A stretch of 64,000 bases of DNA from Chlorobiaceae bacterium (lineage in GTDB: Bacteria > Bacteroidota > Ignavibacteria > UBA10030 > SZUA-254), in NCBI GenBank assembly GCA_013824245.1, contig PNNN01000065.1:62001-126000 (forward strand), written 5' to 3'. The first letter of the stretch is position 1. Each line of letters begins with the position of its first letter. The position numbers and the translations under genes were made by a program. Shown here piece by piece: positions 8,124 through 17,013 of the stretch. The notes below the pieces were generated by a model. The model was not told the DNA's origin. It saw nothing but the letters and a program-made list of their open reading frames with translations, and made no database searches.

Positions 8124-9209
8124 TTATTTATGATTGTTATTCCCGCTTGTGGTGAGTTCGAGCGTTCTTTTTCTCTCGGCAATTGAAAGAAATCCCACTG
8201 CTACAAAAATAAAAATTAAAGATACCCAATCTTGCTGTTTCGGATATTTACCTCCATACCATACCGCAAAAATTAATGTTGCCATTGTTCCTGCAACCAA
8301 AGATGTGAGTCTGTTTACCAAACCTGCAAAAGTTGCAGTACGTCCTTTGTACATGAAAATAAAAACGGAAAAAAAGGCAACCATGCCAAAAGCCACGCCT
8401 GCAAGGGTAGCGGGGAACCATAATGAATGCGGTGTTATAAATGCATTCCTAAAAATTGAAATCTGCTCGGTTTGTGCATTAAACCAAGTCGGGGAATTAA
8501 AAATAAATATTGCAACAATCACGATGACTATTGTGGCAGTTATTTGTTCTATTGCAAAAAATCCATTGTTATCCAAAGCAACGCCGGGAGCTCGCGTGTT
8601 TTTATAATAATTCATGATGTATATTCTGAATGAATATGCAACGATATAACTGATTAGGATAATAACGGCAGGCAGCGAGTTAACAAAATCGAAATCAGTA
8701 TCGCCGACCCAATATAGATTTACGCCTGCCGCTATAAGGGCAAAGGCAACAGCTATATTTTCTTCAGCATAAACTTTTTTCTTAAGTATATTTTGTTTTA
8801 TCTGGATCGCATCAACAACTCGACTGATTACGATTACGCTTGCTCGCATGATTACCATGGCAACCATTACAGAAATGGGTAGCGTATACATCAATGTTGT
8901 TGTGGGAATGACGATTGCTGTGAAGATACCTGATGGTATAATGTAGAGTAATTCATAAGGCAGCTTAAAATGTCCCACTTTAACTAATTTATTTGTTTTT
9001 ATTCTATACCACCTGAATGCCAACACAACCAGCAGGCAGATAGCGTTACCGCCAATAGTGCTAAAAACTAAAAATTCGGTTTCTTCCATTCCACCAAAGC
9101 CACTGCCGGTGAAGTATTTAACGGTTATTCCAGTTATTACATAAAATACAAAATAAGCCATGCACAGTTGTAATAACCGTGCGGTGCTTCCTTCTGAAGA
9201 TTTAAACAT
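8124..9209 (-). CDS. Multi-pass membrane protein, EamA/DMT-like
   Basis: 361 residues with about ten hydrophobic segments, including 'AYFVFYVITGITVKYF' near the N-terminus and 'WVSLIFIFVAVGFLSIA' near the C-terminus. The arrangement of two halves of about five helices resembles the drug/metabolite transporter superfamily, but it lacks the clear EamA motifs seen in the gene at 27889, so substrate is unknown. It is the only gene in its transcription unit and faces a convergent neighbour across a bidirectional terminator. No good ribosome-binding site is seen before the ATG. Confidence 0.65.
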   Translation of the reverse strand: MFKSSEGSTARLLQLCMAYFVFYVITGITVKYFTGSGFGGMEETEFLVFSTIGGNAICLLVVLAFRWYRIKTNKLVKVGHFKLPYELLYIIPSGIFTAIVIPTTTLMYTLPISVMVAMVIMRASVIVISRVVDAIQIKQNILKKKVYAEENIAVAFALIAAGVNLYWVGDTDFDFVNSLPAVIILISYIVAYSFRIYIMNYYKNTRAPGVALDNNGFFAIEQITATIVIVIVAIFIFNSPTWFNAQTEQISIFRNAFITPHSLWFPATLAGVAFGMVAFFSVFIFMYKGRTATFAGLVNRLTSLVAGTMATLIFAVWYGGKYPKQQDWVSLIFIFVAVGFLSIAERKRTLELTTSGNNNHK

Positions 9210-9413
9210 TTCGTTTTACGAGATTTATTATTAAAAATAAACTTCATAATAAAACATATATGATACAAATCCAAATCCAAATTGAAAGTTGAACGTAAGA
9301 AATTAATTGAGTATTGGGATCCTGCTAAATACTTGATTTTGATGTGCATTATTGGTAATTTAATCTTTACGTAACAGAATCGTCGAATCATAACATTTTT
9401 GAAAGGAAGAGAT

Positions 9414-9806
9414 ATGACAAACGAAAAAAGCGGTGTGGCAAAAGGTTTATTGTTAGGATTCTTGATTGGTGGTGTTGTAGGCGCTATAACAGCATTGCTA
9501 TATGCTCCGAAGAGTGGAAAAGATTTAAGGACTGAAATAAAAAAGAAAGCAACCGATATTGCAGAAGAAGCATCCGAATATCTTAAATCTACAAAATCAA
9601 AATCTCAAGATTTTATGAATGCCGGTAAAAGTCGTTCAGAACAAGTTGTTTCGGATGTTCGAGAAAAGGCAGAACACCTTATGGGAGATGCTGATAAAAT
9701 GTTATCAGAAATACGCGAAAGAGCCGGCAGCGAGAGTGGTAAGATAAAGGCAGCGTTTAAAGCGGGTGTGGACGCGTATCGAAATGAAAAAGAAAAAGAT
9801 ATTTAA
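9414..9806 (+). CDS. YtxH-domain membrane protein
   Basis: 130 residues from the ATG at 9414, preceded by AAAGGAAGAG; a TTG at 9399 is in frame but less likely. A single N-terminal glycine-rich membrane helix ('GLLLGFLIGGVVGAITALLYAPKSGKDLR') matches the YtxH (GvpP-like) family, followed by a charged helical or coiled-coil tail. Related proteins are general-stress or envelope-associated, with no known biochemistry. The next gene, DUF948-like, begins 32 bp downstream; the YtxH plus DUF948 pair is a recurrent combination in bacteria. Confidence 0.85.
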   Translation: MTNEKSGVAKGLLLGFLIGGVVGAITALLYAPKSGKDLRTEIKKKATDIAEEASEYLKSTKSKSQDFMNAGKSRSEQVVSDVREKAEHLMGDADKMLSEIRERAGSESGKIKAAFKAGVDAYRNEKEKDI

Positions 9807-9838
9807 CGGATTTTGAAAAATCAGTAGGGAAACCGAAA

Positions 9839-10225
9839 ATGGATACATTGCTCGTTCTAATGGAGATTATTGCGCTCGCAGCTCTTACAGTGTTGTGTAT
9901 TTATCTCATCACAGTATTTATACGCGTAAAAAGTATCCTCCAGATAATTGAGAGTGAAACTAAAACGGTCGTGGCAAAAGCGATTCCTGTTTTAAATAAC
10001 ATCGAGATTATCACAGAGAAAATTAAGAGTGTAACAGAAAATATTGATGAACAGGTTGTTCTGGTTAAGAGTTCAATAAGTTCGATCAAAGAAATTGCAG
10101 ATAATATTGTAAATCTCGAAAGAAGAGTGCAAGAGCGTATCGAAGAACCTGTCATGGAGACGGTTGGAACGCTTGCCGCAGTCGTTAGTGGTATTCGCGC
10201 ATTCATAACCCGCTTGCGGGCATAA
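9839..10225 (+). CDS. DUF948-like membrane-anchored coiled-coil protein
   Basis: 128 residues: one N-terminal membrane helix (about 4-27), then a heptad-like helical region ('VLNNIEIITEKIKSVTENIDEQVVLVKSS' region) and a short amphipathic C-terminus ending FITRLRA. The layout is that of DUF948 proteins found beside YtxH genes, presumed to act together at the cytoplasmic membrane. Function unknown. The 137-bp gap to EF-G carries a long imperfect hairpin. Confidence 0.72.
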   Translation: MDTLLVLMEIIALAALTVLCIYLITVFIRVKSILQIIESETKTVVAKAIPVLNNIEIITEKIKSVTENIDEQVVLVKSSISSIKEIADNIVNLERRVQERIEEPVMETVGTLAAVVSGIRAFITRLRA

Positions 10226-10277
10226 CTGCGCAGCCGCATCAACAAGATAATAAGCCATAATTCATACAACATCGAAA

Positions 10278-10335
10278 GACAGTATCCTCTGCCCAGAGCA
10301 GCGAGAAAATGTTCAGATGGGCTGAGAGTATTGTC
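10278..10335 (+). promoter_or_regulatory. Leader hairpin upstream of EF-G gene
   Basis: An 18-nt arm at 10278-10295 pairs with 10318-10335 (two G-U wobbles, two mismatches) around a 22-nt loop, ending in GTTTTCGTT. It lies just before the AAGGAG ribosome site (10345-10350). It could terminate upstream transcription or regulate EF-G expression; sequence alone does not decide. Confidence 0.45.
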
Positions 10336-10362
10336 GTTTTCGTTAAGGAGTAATTTTTTATT

Positions 10363-12462
10363 ATGAAAGAATATACGTCAGAATTAATTCGCAATATCGC
10401 CTTAGTAGGGCACGGTGGCTCTGGAAAAACATCATTTGCCGAAGCTTGTTTGTATACTGCCGGTACTACAAATCGCCTCGGAAAGGTTGAAGAGGGAAAT
10501 TCTCTTTCCGATTACCGCGCCGATGAAATCGAGCGTCAAATTTCAATAAACTCATCTCTTCTCTTTTGCGAATGGAAGGGATTTAAAATTAATATTATTG
10601 ACACACCCGGATATACAGATTTTACGGGTGAGGTGAGAAGCGCACTCCGCGTGTCGGATACAGCATTAGTATTTCTAAAAGCTGTTGAAGGTGGAGAAGT
10701 TGGGACTGAAGTTGTATGGAAATATACTAAAGAGTTGAATAACGGTTCAATATTCATTGTAAACAAACTTGATAACGAAAACGCTAATTTTGAAAATGTT
10801 ATTTCAAAGGCAAAAGATCAATTTTCACACGATCTGATTCCGGTTCAATTTCCGGTATCGCAAGGGTTGGCGTTCGAAGCGATAGTCGATATCTTGCATA
10901 TGAAGGTGTTGAAGTATGCCCGTGATGGAAAAGGAAAATACACTGAGGCAGAAATACCCGCTGACCTCAAATCGAAAGCTGAGAAAATGCGAGAGGAATT
11001 AGTCGAAAAAGTTGCCGAGGCAGATGAAAAATTGCTTGACACATTTTTCAACAATGGAACGTTGACCGAAGATGAGATAAAGAAAGGGCTACGATTAGGA
11101 ATCAAATCTCGAAAAATATTTCCAGTATTATGTGCTGCTGGATCGCACACAATTGGAATAGCTTCAGTACTAGATTTTATCAGCGACTATTGTCCAAACC
11201 CCGCCGATATGATTCAACCGGAAGCAAACTTAGGCGGTGGAAACGATAAGAAGGTTACACTAAAATGCGATCCAAACGGCCAACCTGTTATGTTCGTCTT
11301 TAAAACCGTTTCCGAGCCACACGTAGGCGAATTATCTTATTTCAGAGTATTTTCCGGTACTATATCTCCAGGACTTGATCTTCAAAACCATCACACGAAC
11401 AAACCCGAGAGATTAGCACAATTATTCTTAATGAATGGAAGGGAAAGAAAAGAAATAGGCAAGATATTAGCGGGCGATATTGGAGCGGTTGTGAAGTTGA
11501 AGGATACTCATACTAACGATACTCTCAGCTTGAAATCGTTCTCAGTTCAAATGCCGCCTATTACATTCCCCGATCCTGTAATCACCATGGCAATAGCTCC
11601 GAAATCAAAGGGAGACGAAGACAAGATCGCTAACGGATTGCATAGTTTACACGAGGAAGATTCAACATTTATTATGACCGTTGATCCTGAACTTCATCAA
11701 ACAGTGATAAGCGGACAGGGTGAACTGCATCTTCAGATCATGATCAATCGATTAAAAGCAAAGTATGGGGTTGATGTTGATTTAGCGGAACCGAAAATTC
11801 CTTACCGCGAAACCATTCGCGGAAAAGCGAATGAAGTCGAATACAAACACAAAAAACAAACTGGTGGCAGAGGACAGTATGGCCACGTGGTGCTCAAAAT
11901 CGAACCACTACCGCGAGGCGGCGGCTTTGAATTTGTGGATGCGATTGTTGGAGGTGTTGTTCCTGGAAGATTTGTACCAGCCGTTGAAAAAGGTATTATT
12001 GAAGCGATGGTGGGTGGAGTAATTTCAGGATGCAAGGTTGTTGATGTTAAGGCGACTTTATTTTACGGATCATATCATGATGTCGATTCTGATGAGCATT
12101 CATTCAAGATTGCCGGACGAATGGGTTTCAAAAAAGGATTTAAAGAAGCTAAACCGATTCTCCTCGAACCGATATATGAAATTGAAGTTGCTGTTCCTGA
12201 AGATTATATGGGTGATGTAATGGGTGATATATCGAGCCGGCGGGGAAAAATATTAGGAATGGATTCAGACGGATCGCACCAAATCATAAAAGCGCTTGTA
12301 CCTTTGAAAGAGTTGCACCGGTATTCTACCACTCTCAGATCGATGACGCAGGGACGTGGTATGCACAAACAAAAATTCGATCATTACGAAGAGATGCCGC
12401 GTGAAGTTGCAGAAAAAATAATTGCAGAGCACGATAAACAGAAAGTCGAAGAAGAAGCATAA
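10363..12462 (+). CDS. Elongation factor G, divergent EF-G-like paralog
   Basis: 699 residues in the EF-G order: G domain, domain II, III, IV, V. The G1 loop is GHGGSGKTS (16-24) in place of the usual GHVDAGKT, G3 is DTPGYTDF (79-86) and G4 NKLD (133-136). Switch I reads 'SDYRADEIERQISINSS' instead of the EF-G 'DWMEQEQERGITI' type. These features mark the second EF-G-like class found in many bacteria rather than the canonical fusA translocase. Domain IV ('GGRGQYGHV') is present. Role may be translocation, ribosome recycling or conditional translation. No rpsL/rpsG neighbours, which also argues against the main str operon copy. The ribosome-site spacing is long (12 nt). Confidence 0.88.
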   Translation: MKEYTSELIRNIALVGHGGSGKTSFAEACLYTAGTTNRLGKVEEGNSLSDYRADEIERQISINSSLLFCEWKGFKINIIDTPGYTDFTGEVRSALRVSDTALVFLKAVEGGEVGTEVVWKYTKELNNGSIFIVNKLDNENANFENVISKAKDQFSHDLIPVQFPVSQGLAFEAIVDILHMKVLKYARDGKGKYTEAEIPADLKSKAEKMREELVEKVAEADEKLLDTFFNNGTLTEDEIKKGLRLGIKSRKIFPVLCAAGSHTIGIASVLDFISDYCPNPADMIQPEANLGGGNDKKVTLKCDPNGQPVMFVFKTVSEPHVGELSYFRVFSGTISPGLDLQNHHTNKPERLAQLFLMNGRERKEIGKILAGDIGAVVKLKDTHTNDTLSLKSFSVQMPPITFPDPVITMAIAPKSKGDEDKIANGLHSLHEEDSTFIMTVDPELHQTVISGQGELHLQIMINRLKAKYGVDVDLAEPKIPYRETIRGKANEVEYKHKKQTGGRGQYGHVVLKIEPLPRGGGFEFVDAIVGGVVPGRFVPAVEKGIIEAMVGGVISGCKVVDVKATLFYGSYHDVDSDEHSFKIAGRMGFKKGFKEAKPILLEPIYEIEVAVPEDYMGDVMGDISSRRGKILGMDSDGSHQIIKALVPLKELHRYSTTLRSMTQGRGMHKQKFDHYEEMPREVAEKIIAEHDKQKVEEEA

Positions 12463-12487
12463 CGTCATCAAGAAAATGAATTCATTA

Positions 12488-12520
12488 AGAGAAGCAATCC
12501 AGTTAACGGATTGCTTCTCT
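12488..12520 (+). terminator. Stem-loop terminator after EF-G
   Basis: AGAGAAGCAATCC (12488-12500) pairs perfectly over 13 bp with GGATTGCTTCTCT (12508-12520), 7-nt loop, followed by a weak T/A stretch. Confidence 0.7.
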
Positions 12521-12552
12521 CATTTCAAAAGATAAATTTAGAAAGTCAATTT

Positions 12553-13050
12553 ATGGAACGATTATTTTCTCCCTGGCGCTCGAAATACATAGAATCATTT
12601 TCAGCAAAATCGGATGAAGGATCTGAATGCATTTTATGTTCGGCTCTTCAGGCAAACAATGATGAACAGAGATTGATTGTTCATAGAGGGAATTATAGCT
12701 TTGCCATTATGAATTTGTTCCCGTACAATAGCGGTCATTTGATGATTGTTCCCAACCGACACATTGCAAGTATGACCGATCTGACCGACGACGAATCATT
12801 AGAAATAATGAAGAATGCCAAAATATTAATAAAAGCGCTTCAACATATTATGCGACCGGATGGTTTTAATTATGGTCTAAATTCAGGTAGATCAGCCGGC
12901 GCTGGGATAGATAAGCATATCCATTTCCATCTTGTTCCAAGATGGCATGGCGATACCAACTTCATGCCGATACTTTCTGACACAAAAATTGTTTCGGAAG
13001 ATCTAAAAGATACATGGTGTAAACTTACAGACTACTTAAAGACGATCTAA
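12553..13050 (+). CDS. HIT-family nucleotide hydrolase/transferase
   Basis: 165 residues from the ATG at 12553; an in-frame TTG at 12511 lies inside the terminator hairpin and is rejected. The catalytic histidine triad is HIHFHLVPRW (122-131, middle His124 as nucleophile). A CxxC pair (C26, C29), together with downstream histidines, suggests the zinc site of the Fhit/HINT-like branch, and 'GHLMIVPNRH' (61-70) is conserved. The N-terminus 'LFSPWRSKYI' resembles the AP4A phosphorylase-like subgroup. Likely cleaves dinucleoside polyphosphates or nucleotidyl adducts. Confidence 0.88.
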   Translation: MERLFSPWRSKYIESFSAKSDEGSECILCSALQANNDEQRLIVHRGNYSFAIMNLFPYNSGHLMIVPNRHIASMTDLTDDESLEIMKNAKILIKALQHIMRPDGFNYGLNSGRSAGAGIDKHIHFHLVPRWHGDTNFMPILSDTKIVSEDLKDTWCKLTDYLKTI

Positions 13051-13145
13051 TCTTGCTAATTCTATCATATATGAATAATAAGTGAATAGCAATTAAACCT
13101 TATTCAAAGAAATTCGTCTAAATTTCAGAAATAATAAATGCACGG

Positions 13146-13700
13146 ATGGAGCAGAAATTAGATCACGAACTGGTCGATGAAATACTGCGAGGAAACAACC
13201 AAAGTTTCAACCAGCTTGTGAAAAGATATCAAGAAAGGATTTACTGGACAGCTCGACGGATCGTCAATTCACATGAGGATGCTGACGATGTTGTTCAAAA
13301 TGTGTTTTTGAAAATGTACGAAGGATTAAAATATTTCAGGGGAGATTCGAATCTATTTACTTGGCTTTACAGGATAACAGTGAACGATTCATTGAATCTC
13401 TTACGGAAAAAAAGATTTTTACAATTTATCCCTTACGAAGAATATTTCGAAGATAAAATGCAAACGTCAGAATCTGCTCATGATAAAGTGATTCGGCAGG
13501 AATACCAAACGTCGCTCGAACGTGCAATTGAAAAACTTCCGCCAAAACAACGGGCGGTGTTTAGTATGCGATATTTTAATGAAACACCTTTTGAAGAGAT
13601 GGCAAAAATATTAAAAAAATCTGTCGGGGGGACAAAAGCAAATTATTTCCAAGCCGTAAAAAAAATATCGGGAATGATGAGAAAGGAATTGACAGGATGA
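13146..13700 (+). CDS. ECF sigma factor (sigma-70 family)
   Basis: 184 residues: region 2 (about 20-95, with 'DADDVVQNVFLKMY' and 'FTWLYRITVNDSLNLLRKKRR'-type sequence) and region 4 (about 125-180, 'LPPKQRAVFSMRYF'). No region 1.1 or 3, hence ECF class. It directs RNA polymerase to a dedicated regulon. Its stop overlaps the start of the next gene by ATGA (13697-13700), the usual tight coupling of a sigma factor with its anti-sigma factor. Confidence 0.92.
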   Translation: MEQKLDHELVDEILRGNNQSFNQLVKRYQERIYWTARRIVNSHEDADDVVQNVFLKMYEGLKYFRGDSNLFTWLYRITVNDSLNLLRKKRFLQFIPYEEYFEDKMQTSESAHDKVIRQEYQTSLERAIEKLPPKQRAVFSMRYFNETPFEEMAKILKKSVGGTKANYFQAVKKISGMMRKELTG

Positions 13701-14302
13701 AATGCAGCGATGTTGTGATTATGCTCCCGGAATATTTTCGTGGGAAAACGAGCGAAGCAAGTAGCGGTAACATTTCGGAACATCTTAATACTTGTTCATC
13801 GTGCAAAGCTGAATCAATTCATGTTCAAGCAATGGTTGATTTAATCCGAAAAGAAAAAGCGTGGGAGCCGGATTCGTTTTATTGGAATAGCATTATACCA
13901 AAGGTTCAGGATCGAATAGAGCAAAGGCGAAATCGCTCAAGATTCGAGTGGATAATACGCTTTATTATGCCGGCTGCTGCTGCAGCAAGTGTACTTATCA
14001 TCCTTTTAACAAGTTTGAATATGCCTAATTCGGATAACCGATATACTGACAATTTAAATTTAAATTCGATTCCGGTATCGGAATTGAGTGAATATTATAC
14101 CGTACAATCCGCATTTAGTGAATTTAATCAGTTAAGTCTTGACAGTTCAGGAAACGAGGAATCGGCAGATACAGAAATTCTGAAAGAAATTGTAGCGCAG
14201 GATGATAATAATATCGTCTCATCATATTTTGACGATAAGGAGATACTCGATTTAATAAGTCAAGAAAATGAAACTGCAATTGTAGCAGCACTTCAGAAGT
14301 AG
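13697..14302 (+). CDS. Putative zinc-finger anti-sigma factor
   Basis: 201 residues. The cytoplasmic N-terminus carries C3 and the H29-x3-C33-x2-C36 pattern of zf-HC2 (ZAS) anti-sigma domains, which sequester ECF sigma factors. One membrane helix (about 85-107, alanine-rich then 'VLIILLTSL') separates it from a periplasmic tail of about 95 acidic or Ser/Asn-rich residues with no recognised domain. Four-base overlap with the sigma gene supports a cognate pair. Release would be by proteolysis or a redox/metal effect on the zinc site; which signal is unknown. Confidence 0.85.
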   Translation: MKCSDVVIMLPEYFRGKTSEASSGNISEHLNTCSSCKAESIHVQAMVDLIRKEKAWEPDSFYWNSIIPKVQDRIEQRRNRSRFEWIIRFIMPAAAAASVLIILLTSLNMPNSDNRYTDNLNLNSIPVSELSEYYTVQSAFSEFNQLSLDSSGNEESADTEILKEIVAQDDNNIVSSYFDDKEILDLISQENETAIVAALQK

Positions 14303-14339
14303 TAAAGATAAAAATGTTAATAAGTTCATGGAGTATAAA

Positions 14340-14837
14340 ATGAATAAATATTCAATTATTCTTATTGTTGTAATAGCATTGCTATTCAGTGCAGAATCAA
14401 ATGCTCAGCGGCGCTGGAAGAACGAACCGCACGGTGGCGGTAGGCCTGAGCAGTTAGAGAAATATCGGAAAATGCGTTTGATAGAATTCTTGAATTTGAA
14501 TGAGGAAGAATCGATTAGGTTTTTTGCCAAGCACAAGATTCACGAAGATAAAATTCGAGATATGATGGAACGAAGAAATCAAACGATTGATGATCTTGCT
14601 GATCTGGTTCAAAAGAAAGGCGCTGTTCAAGAGATCGGAAAAACAACCGAAATAATTCGAGCCATTGATCGGGAAATATTTGATGAAAGGCAACGCTTTC
14701 AGGAAGAAGTGAAGCAGTTAGTAACGCCAATCCAGTTTGCCAAATTTATTATGTTCGAACGAGATTTCGGACGAAAGGTGAGAGAAGCCATCCAAGGATT
14801 GCGTCCCGAACCACAGAATCCTGAACCCCAAGAATAG
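14340..14837 (+). CDS. Spy/CpxP-like periplasmic protein
   Basis: The ATG at 14340 is preferred over 14328 because GGAG at 14330-14333 fits it. The signal peptide ends 'AESNA' and the mature protein begins QRRWKN. The rest is a charged, helical protein with 'LNLNEEESIRFFAKHKIHEDKIRDMM', the metal-resistance/Spy-like arrangement: an LxLTxeQ-like helix followed by a long helix. Such proteins are periplasmic chaperones or metal-stress sensors. Being third after a sigma/anti-sigma pair, it may be an output or feedback element of that envelope-stress module. The C-terminus is Pro/Glu-rich. Confidence 0.7.
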   Translation: MNKYSIILIVVIALLFSAESNAQRRWKNEPHGGGRPEQLEKYRKMRLIEFLNLNEEESIRFFAKHKIHEDKIRDMMERRNQTIDDLADLVQKKGAVQEIGKTTEIIRAIDREIFDERQRFQEEVKQLVTPIQFAKFIMFERDFGRKVREAIQGLRPEPQNPEPQE

Positions 14838-14915
14838 TTCTTTAAAAAAATCCGTTCATCTTAAAATCCTGAATAGCAGTTTTATCTATTCGTCTGAATC
14901 CTTTATATTCCATTT

Positions 14916-16079
14916 ATGTCAAAAATATATTTAGATTTCGCCGCCACAACACCTTGCGATCCTCGTGTTGTAGATGTCATGAAAGATTATTGGAATCGGA
15001 AATTCGGTAATCCATCTTCAATCCATTCTTATGGAAGGGAAGCCCGTGCGGCACTGGATGAAAGCAGAGAAATAATTTCATCTGCAATTAATGCACATCC
15101 GTCTGAAATATATTTTGTCAGCGGAGGAACGGAAGCAGACAATTGCGCTCTTAAAGGGTTAGCTGCAGAGATGATGAAACATGGAAAGAATCATATCATT
15201 ACTTCTGCGATAGAACACCCGGCAATTCTAGAAACTTGTTCTTATTTAGAAAAACATGGATTCAAAGTAACATATCTTCCGGTGGATGGGAATGGCTGCA
15301 CTGATCCTGAAAATATACGAAGAGAGATAACCGGAAAAACCGGTTTAATTTCTATTATGCACGTTAACAACGAAATCGGCGTAATTAATCCTCTTGAAGA
15401 AATATCCCGCATTACAAAAGCACAAGATATTATTTTTCACACCGATGCTGTACAATCGTTTGGAAAAATACCGGTGGATGTTAATCAATTGGGTGTTGAT
15501 TCACTTTCTATTTCAGCCCATAAAATTTACGGACCAAAGGGAATCGGGGCAGTTTATTTACGACGTGGTGCATCAATCGAAAAATTAATCCACGGTGGTG
15601 GGCAGGAGAGAGGCAGACGTGCAGGAACGGAAAGTGTTCCACTTGCCGCCGGTTTTGCCGAAGCTGTTAAATTGATTGCTGAACATAAAACGCAATCTTC
15701 AAATTTGATTTCATCGTTGCGCGATAAATGCGAAATATTACTTGGCGAAAGATTTCCGCAAATAATTATTAATAGCAAAAGGGATAACGCTGTTCCACAT
15801 ATTCTTAATTTTTCATTTGACTCATCAAAAATTGAAATCGACGGCGAGGCAATATTATATAATCTTGATCTTGCAGGTATCGCGGTTACAAGCGGCTCCG
15901 CGTGTGGGTCGGGGACTCTAAAACCTTCTCCTGTTTTACTCGCCATGGGAAAAGATGAATCGACTGCACGTGCCTCAATACGCATTTCTTTCGGCAGAAT
16001 CACTGAAAACGAAGAAATCAAAGAGTTTATAGAGAGGTTGAGTGAAATAGTGAGTAGAATCGGGAAAAAACGTATGTGA
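14916..16079 (+). CDS. Cysteine desulfurase (NifS/IscS family)
   Basis: 387 residues of fold-type I PLP enzyme. 'YLDFAATTP' at the N-terminus, 'SGGTEADN' (69-76), H101-less 'AIEHPAILE' (98-106), PLP lysine K203 in SISAHKIYGPKG, and catalytic Cys330 in SGSACGSGT. Removes sulfur from L-cysteine for Fe-S clusters or tRNA thiolation. No iscU or mnmA neighbours in the window, so the partner cannot be assigned. The Cys loop (SGSACGSGTLKPS) is of the IscS/NifS group I type. The 3' end faces the ppx/gppA gene 7 bp away with no terminator between. Confidence 0.93.
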   Translation: MSKIYLDFAATTPCDPRVVDVMKDYWNRKFGNPSSIHSYGREARAALDESREIISSAINAHPSEIYFVSGGTEADNCALKGLAAEMMKHGKNHIITSAIEHPAILETCSYLEKHGFKVTYLPVDGNGCTDPENIRREITGKTGLISIMHVNNEIGVINPLEEISRITKAQDIIFHTDAVQSFGKIPVDVNQLGVDSLSISAHKIYGPKGIGAVYLRRGASIEKLIHGGGQERGRRAGTESVPLAAGFAEAVKLIAEHKTQSSNLISSLRDKCEILLGERFPQIIINSKRDNAVPHILNFSFDSSKIEIDGEAILYNLDLAGIAVTSGSACGSGTLKPSPVLLAMGKDESTARASIRISFGRITENEEIKEFIERLSEIVSRIGKKRM

Positions 16080-16086
16080 ATCTTTT

Positions 16087-17013
16087 CTATTCAAGCTCTG
16101 ATTTTATTTTCCATTCTTTCAGCACCATACCATGTCGCAAACCGCGTTCGCTTACAATGATATCTTGAAATCCAAACTTCTTTATCATCTCATCTAAGAT
16201 TAATGCGCCTGTGCCAATTATATCCACCCGCCCGATCGTTGCATCTGAGAGTTTCAATATTTCCGTCGGCACCAGCGAAAGTAGTGTGGCTGTCCATAGA
16301 TCAACGTTTCTCGGCGATAAATGATATCCCCTGATTTTTTCTATCTGAAAATGTTTTATTCCTTGAGCAAGGCAAGCGAGAGTTGTTAATGTGCCGGCAA
16401 CTCCTACGACGAATTTTAAAGATGACGGTGGATTTTGAATTAAGGAAAGATGTGCTGCAATATCTTCCTTTGCCGATTTAATTTCTAAGTTAGTTGGAGG
16501 AGAATGTAAGAAAAATCGTTCGGTTAAACGAACCGCTCCTATTTGCAAGCTTTCACCCTTTAATTCGCCGGAGATATATTGAGTGATTTCGGTGCTTCCA
16601 CCTCCGATATCCAACACAACCGTCTCTTCCGGCGGAAATCTGAATCCACTTGTGCCGCCGAGAAATGTTAATTCGGCTTCTTCTTTACCTGATAGAACCA
16701 TTATCTTGCATCCGCATTCAGACTCAATAAAATCTAAAAATATATTTTGATTTGCCGCATCACGGACTGCACTGGTGGCGCAAACTATGAATGAATCTAC
16801 ACGCAGATTGTGGGAAATGGTTTTGTAGTCGTTGATAATAGAGGCAACTTTATCGAATATTTCGGGGTTAATGATTTGCGATCCGTCTACATTACTTCCT
16901 AATCTTGGGAATTGTTGTTGATGATCGAGCAAATGAATATTTCCGTTATCATCAACATCTGCAATAAGAAGCAGGATTGTATTTGTTCCAATGTCAACTG
17001 CGGCGATCCGCAT
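16087..17013 (-). CDS. Exopolyphosphatase/GppA-family phosphatase
   Basis: Start at 17013, where the prmA stop and this ATG share one base (TAATG), gives 308 residues beginning MRIAAVDIGTNT. An upstream in-frame ATG at 17043 lies inside prmA and is less likely. The ASKHA phosphate-binding motifs 'DIGTNTILLLIAD' and 'VLDIGGGSTEI' are both present, plus 'GTGALILDEM' near the C-terminus. The family hydrolyses polyphosphate or pppGpp, linking to the stringent response. The short length, without the C-terminal HD domain, fits the compact Ppx/GppA form. Last gene of a three-gene minus-strand operon. Confidence 0.9.
   Translation of the reverse strand: MRIAAVDIGTNTILLLIADVDDNGNIHLLDHQQQFPRLGSNVDGSQIINPEIFDKVASIINDYKTISHNLRVDSFIVCATSAVRDAANQNIFLDFIESECGCKIMVLSGKEEAELTFLGGTSGFRFPPEETVVLDIGGGSTEITQYISGELKGESLQIGAVRLTERFFLHSPPTNLEIKSAKEDIAAHLSLIQNPPSSLKFVVGVAGTLTTLACLAQGIKHFQIEKIRGYHLSPRNVDLWTATLLSLVPTEILKLSDATIGRVDIIGTGALILDEMIKKFGFQDIIVSERGLRHGMVLKEWKIKSELE

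Noticed and set aside
8134-8607. Plus-strand open frame opposite the membrane protein
   Set aside because: It is the antisense shadow of hydrophobic codons in the minus-strand gene, which has a coherent transmembrane pattern.
15554-16021. Minus-strand open frame inside the cysteine desulfurase gene
   Set aside because: Overlaps a fully conserved enzyme whose catalytic residues are all in place; no independent signal.
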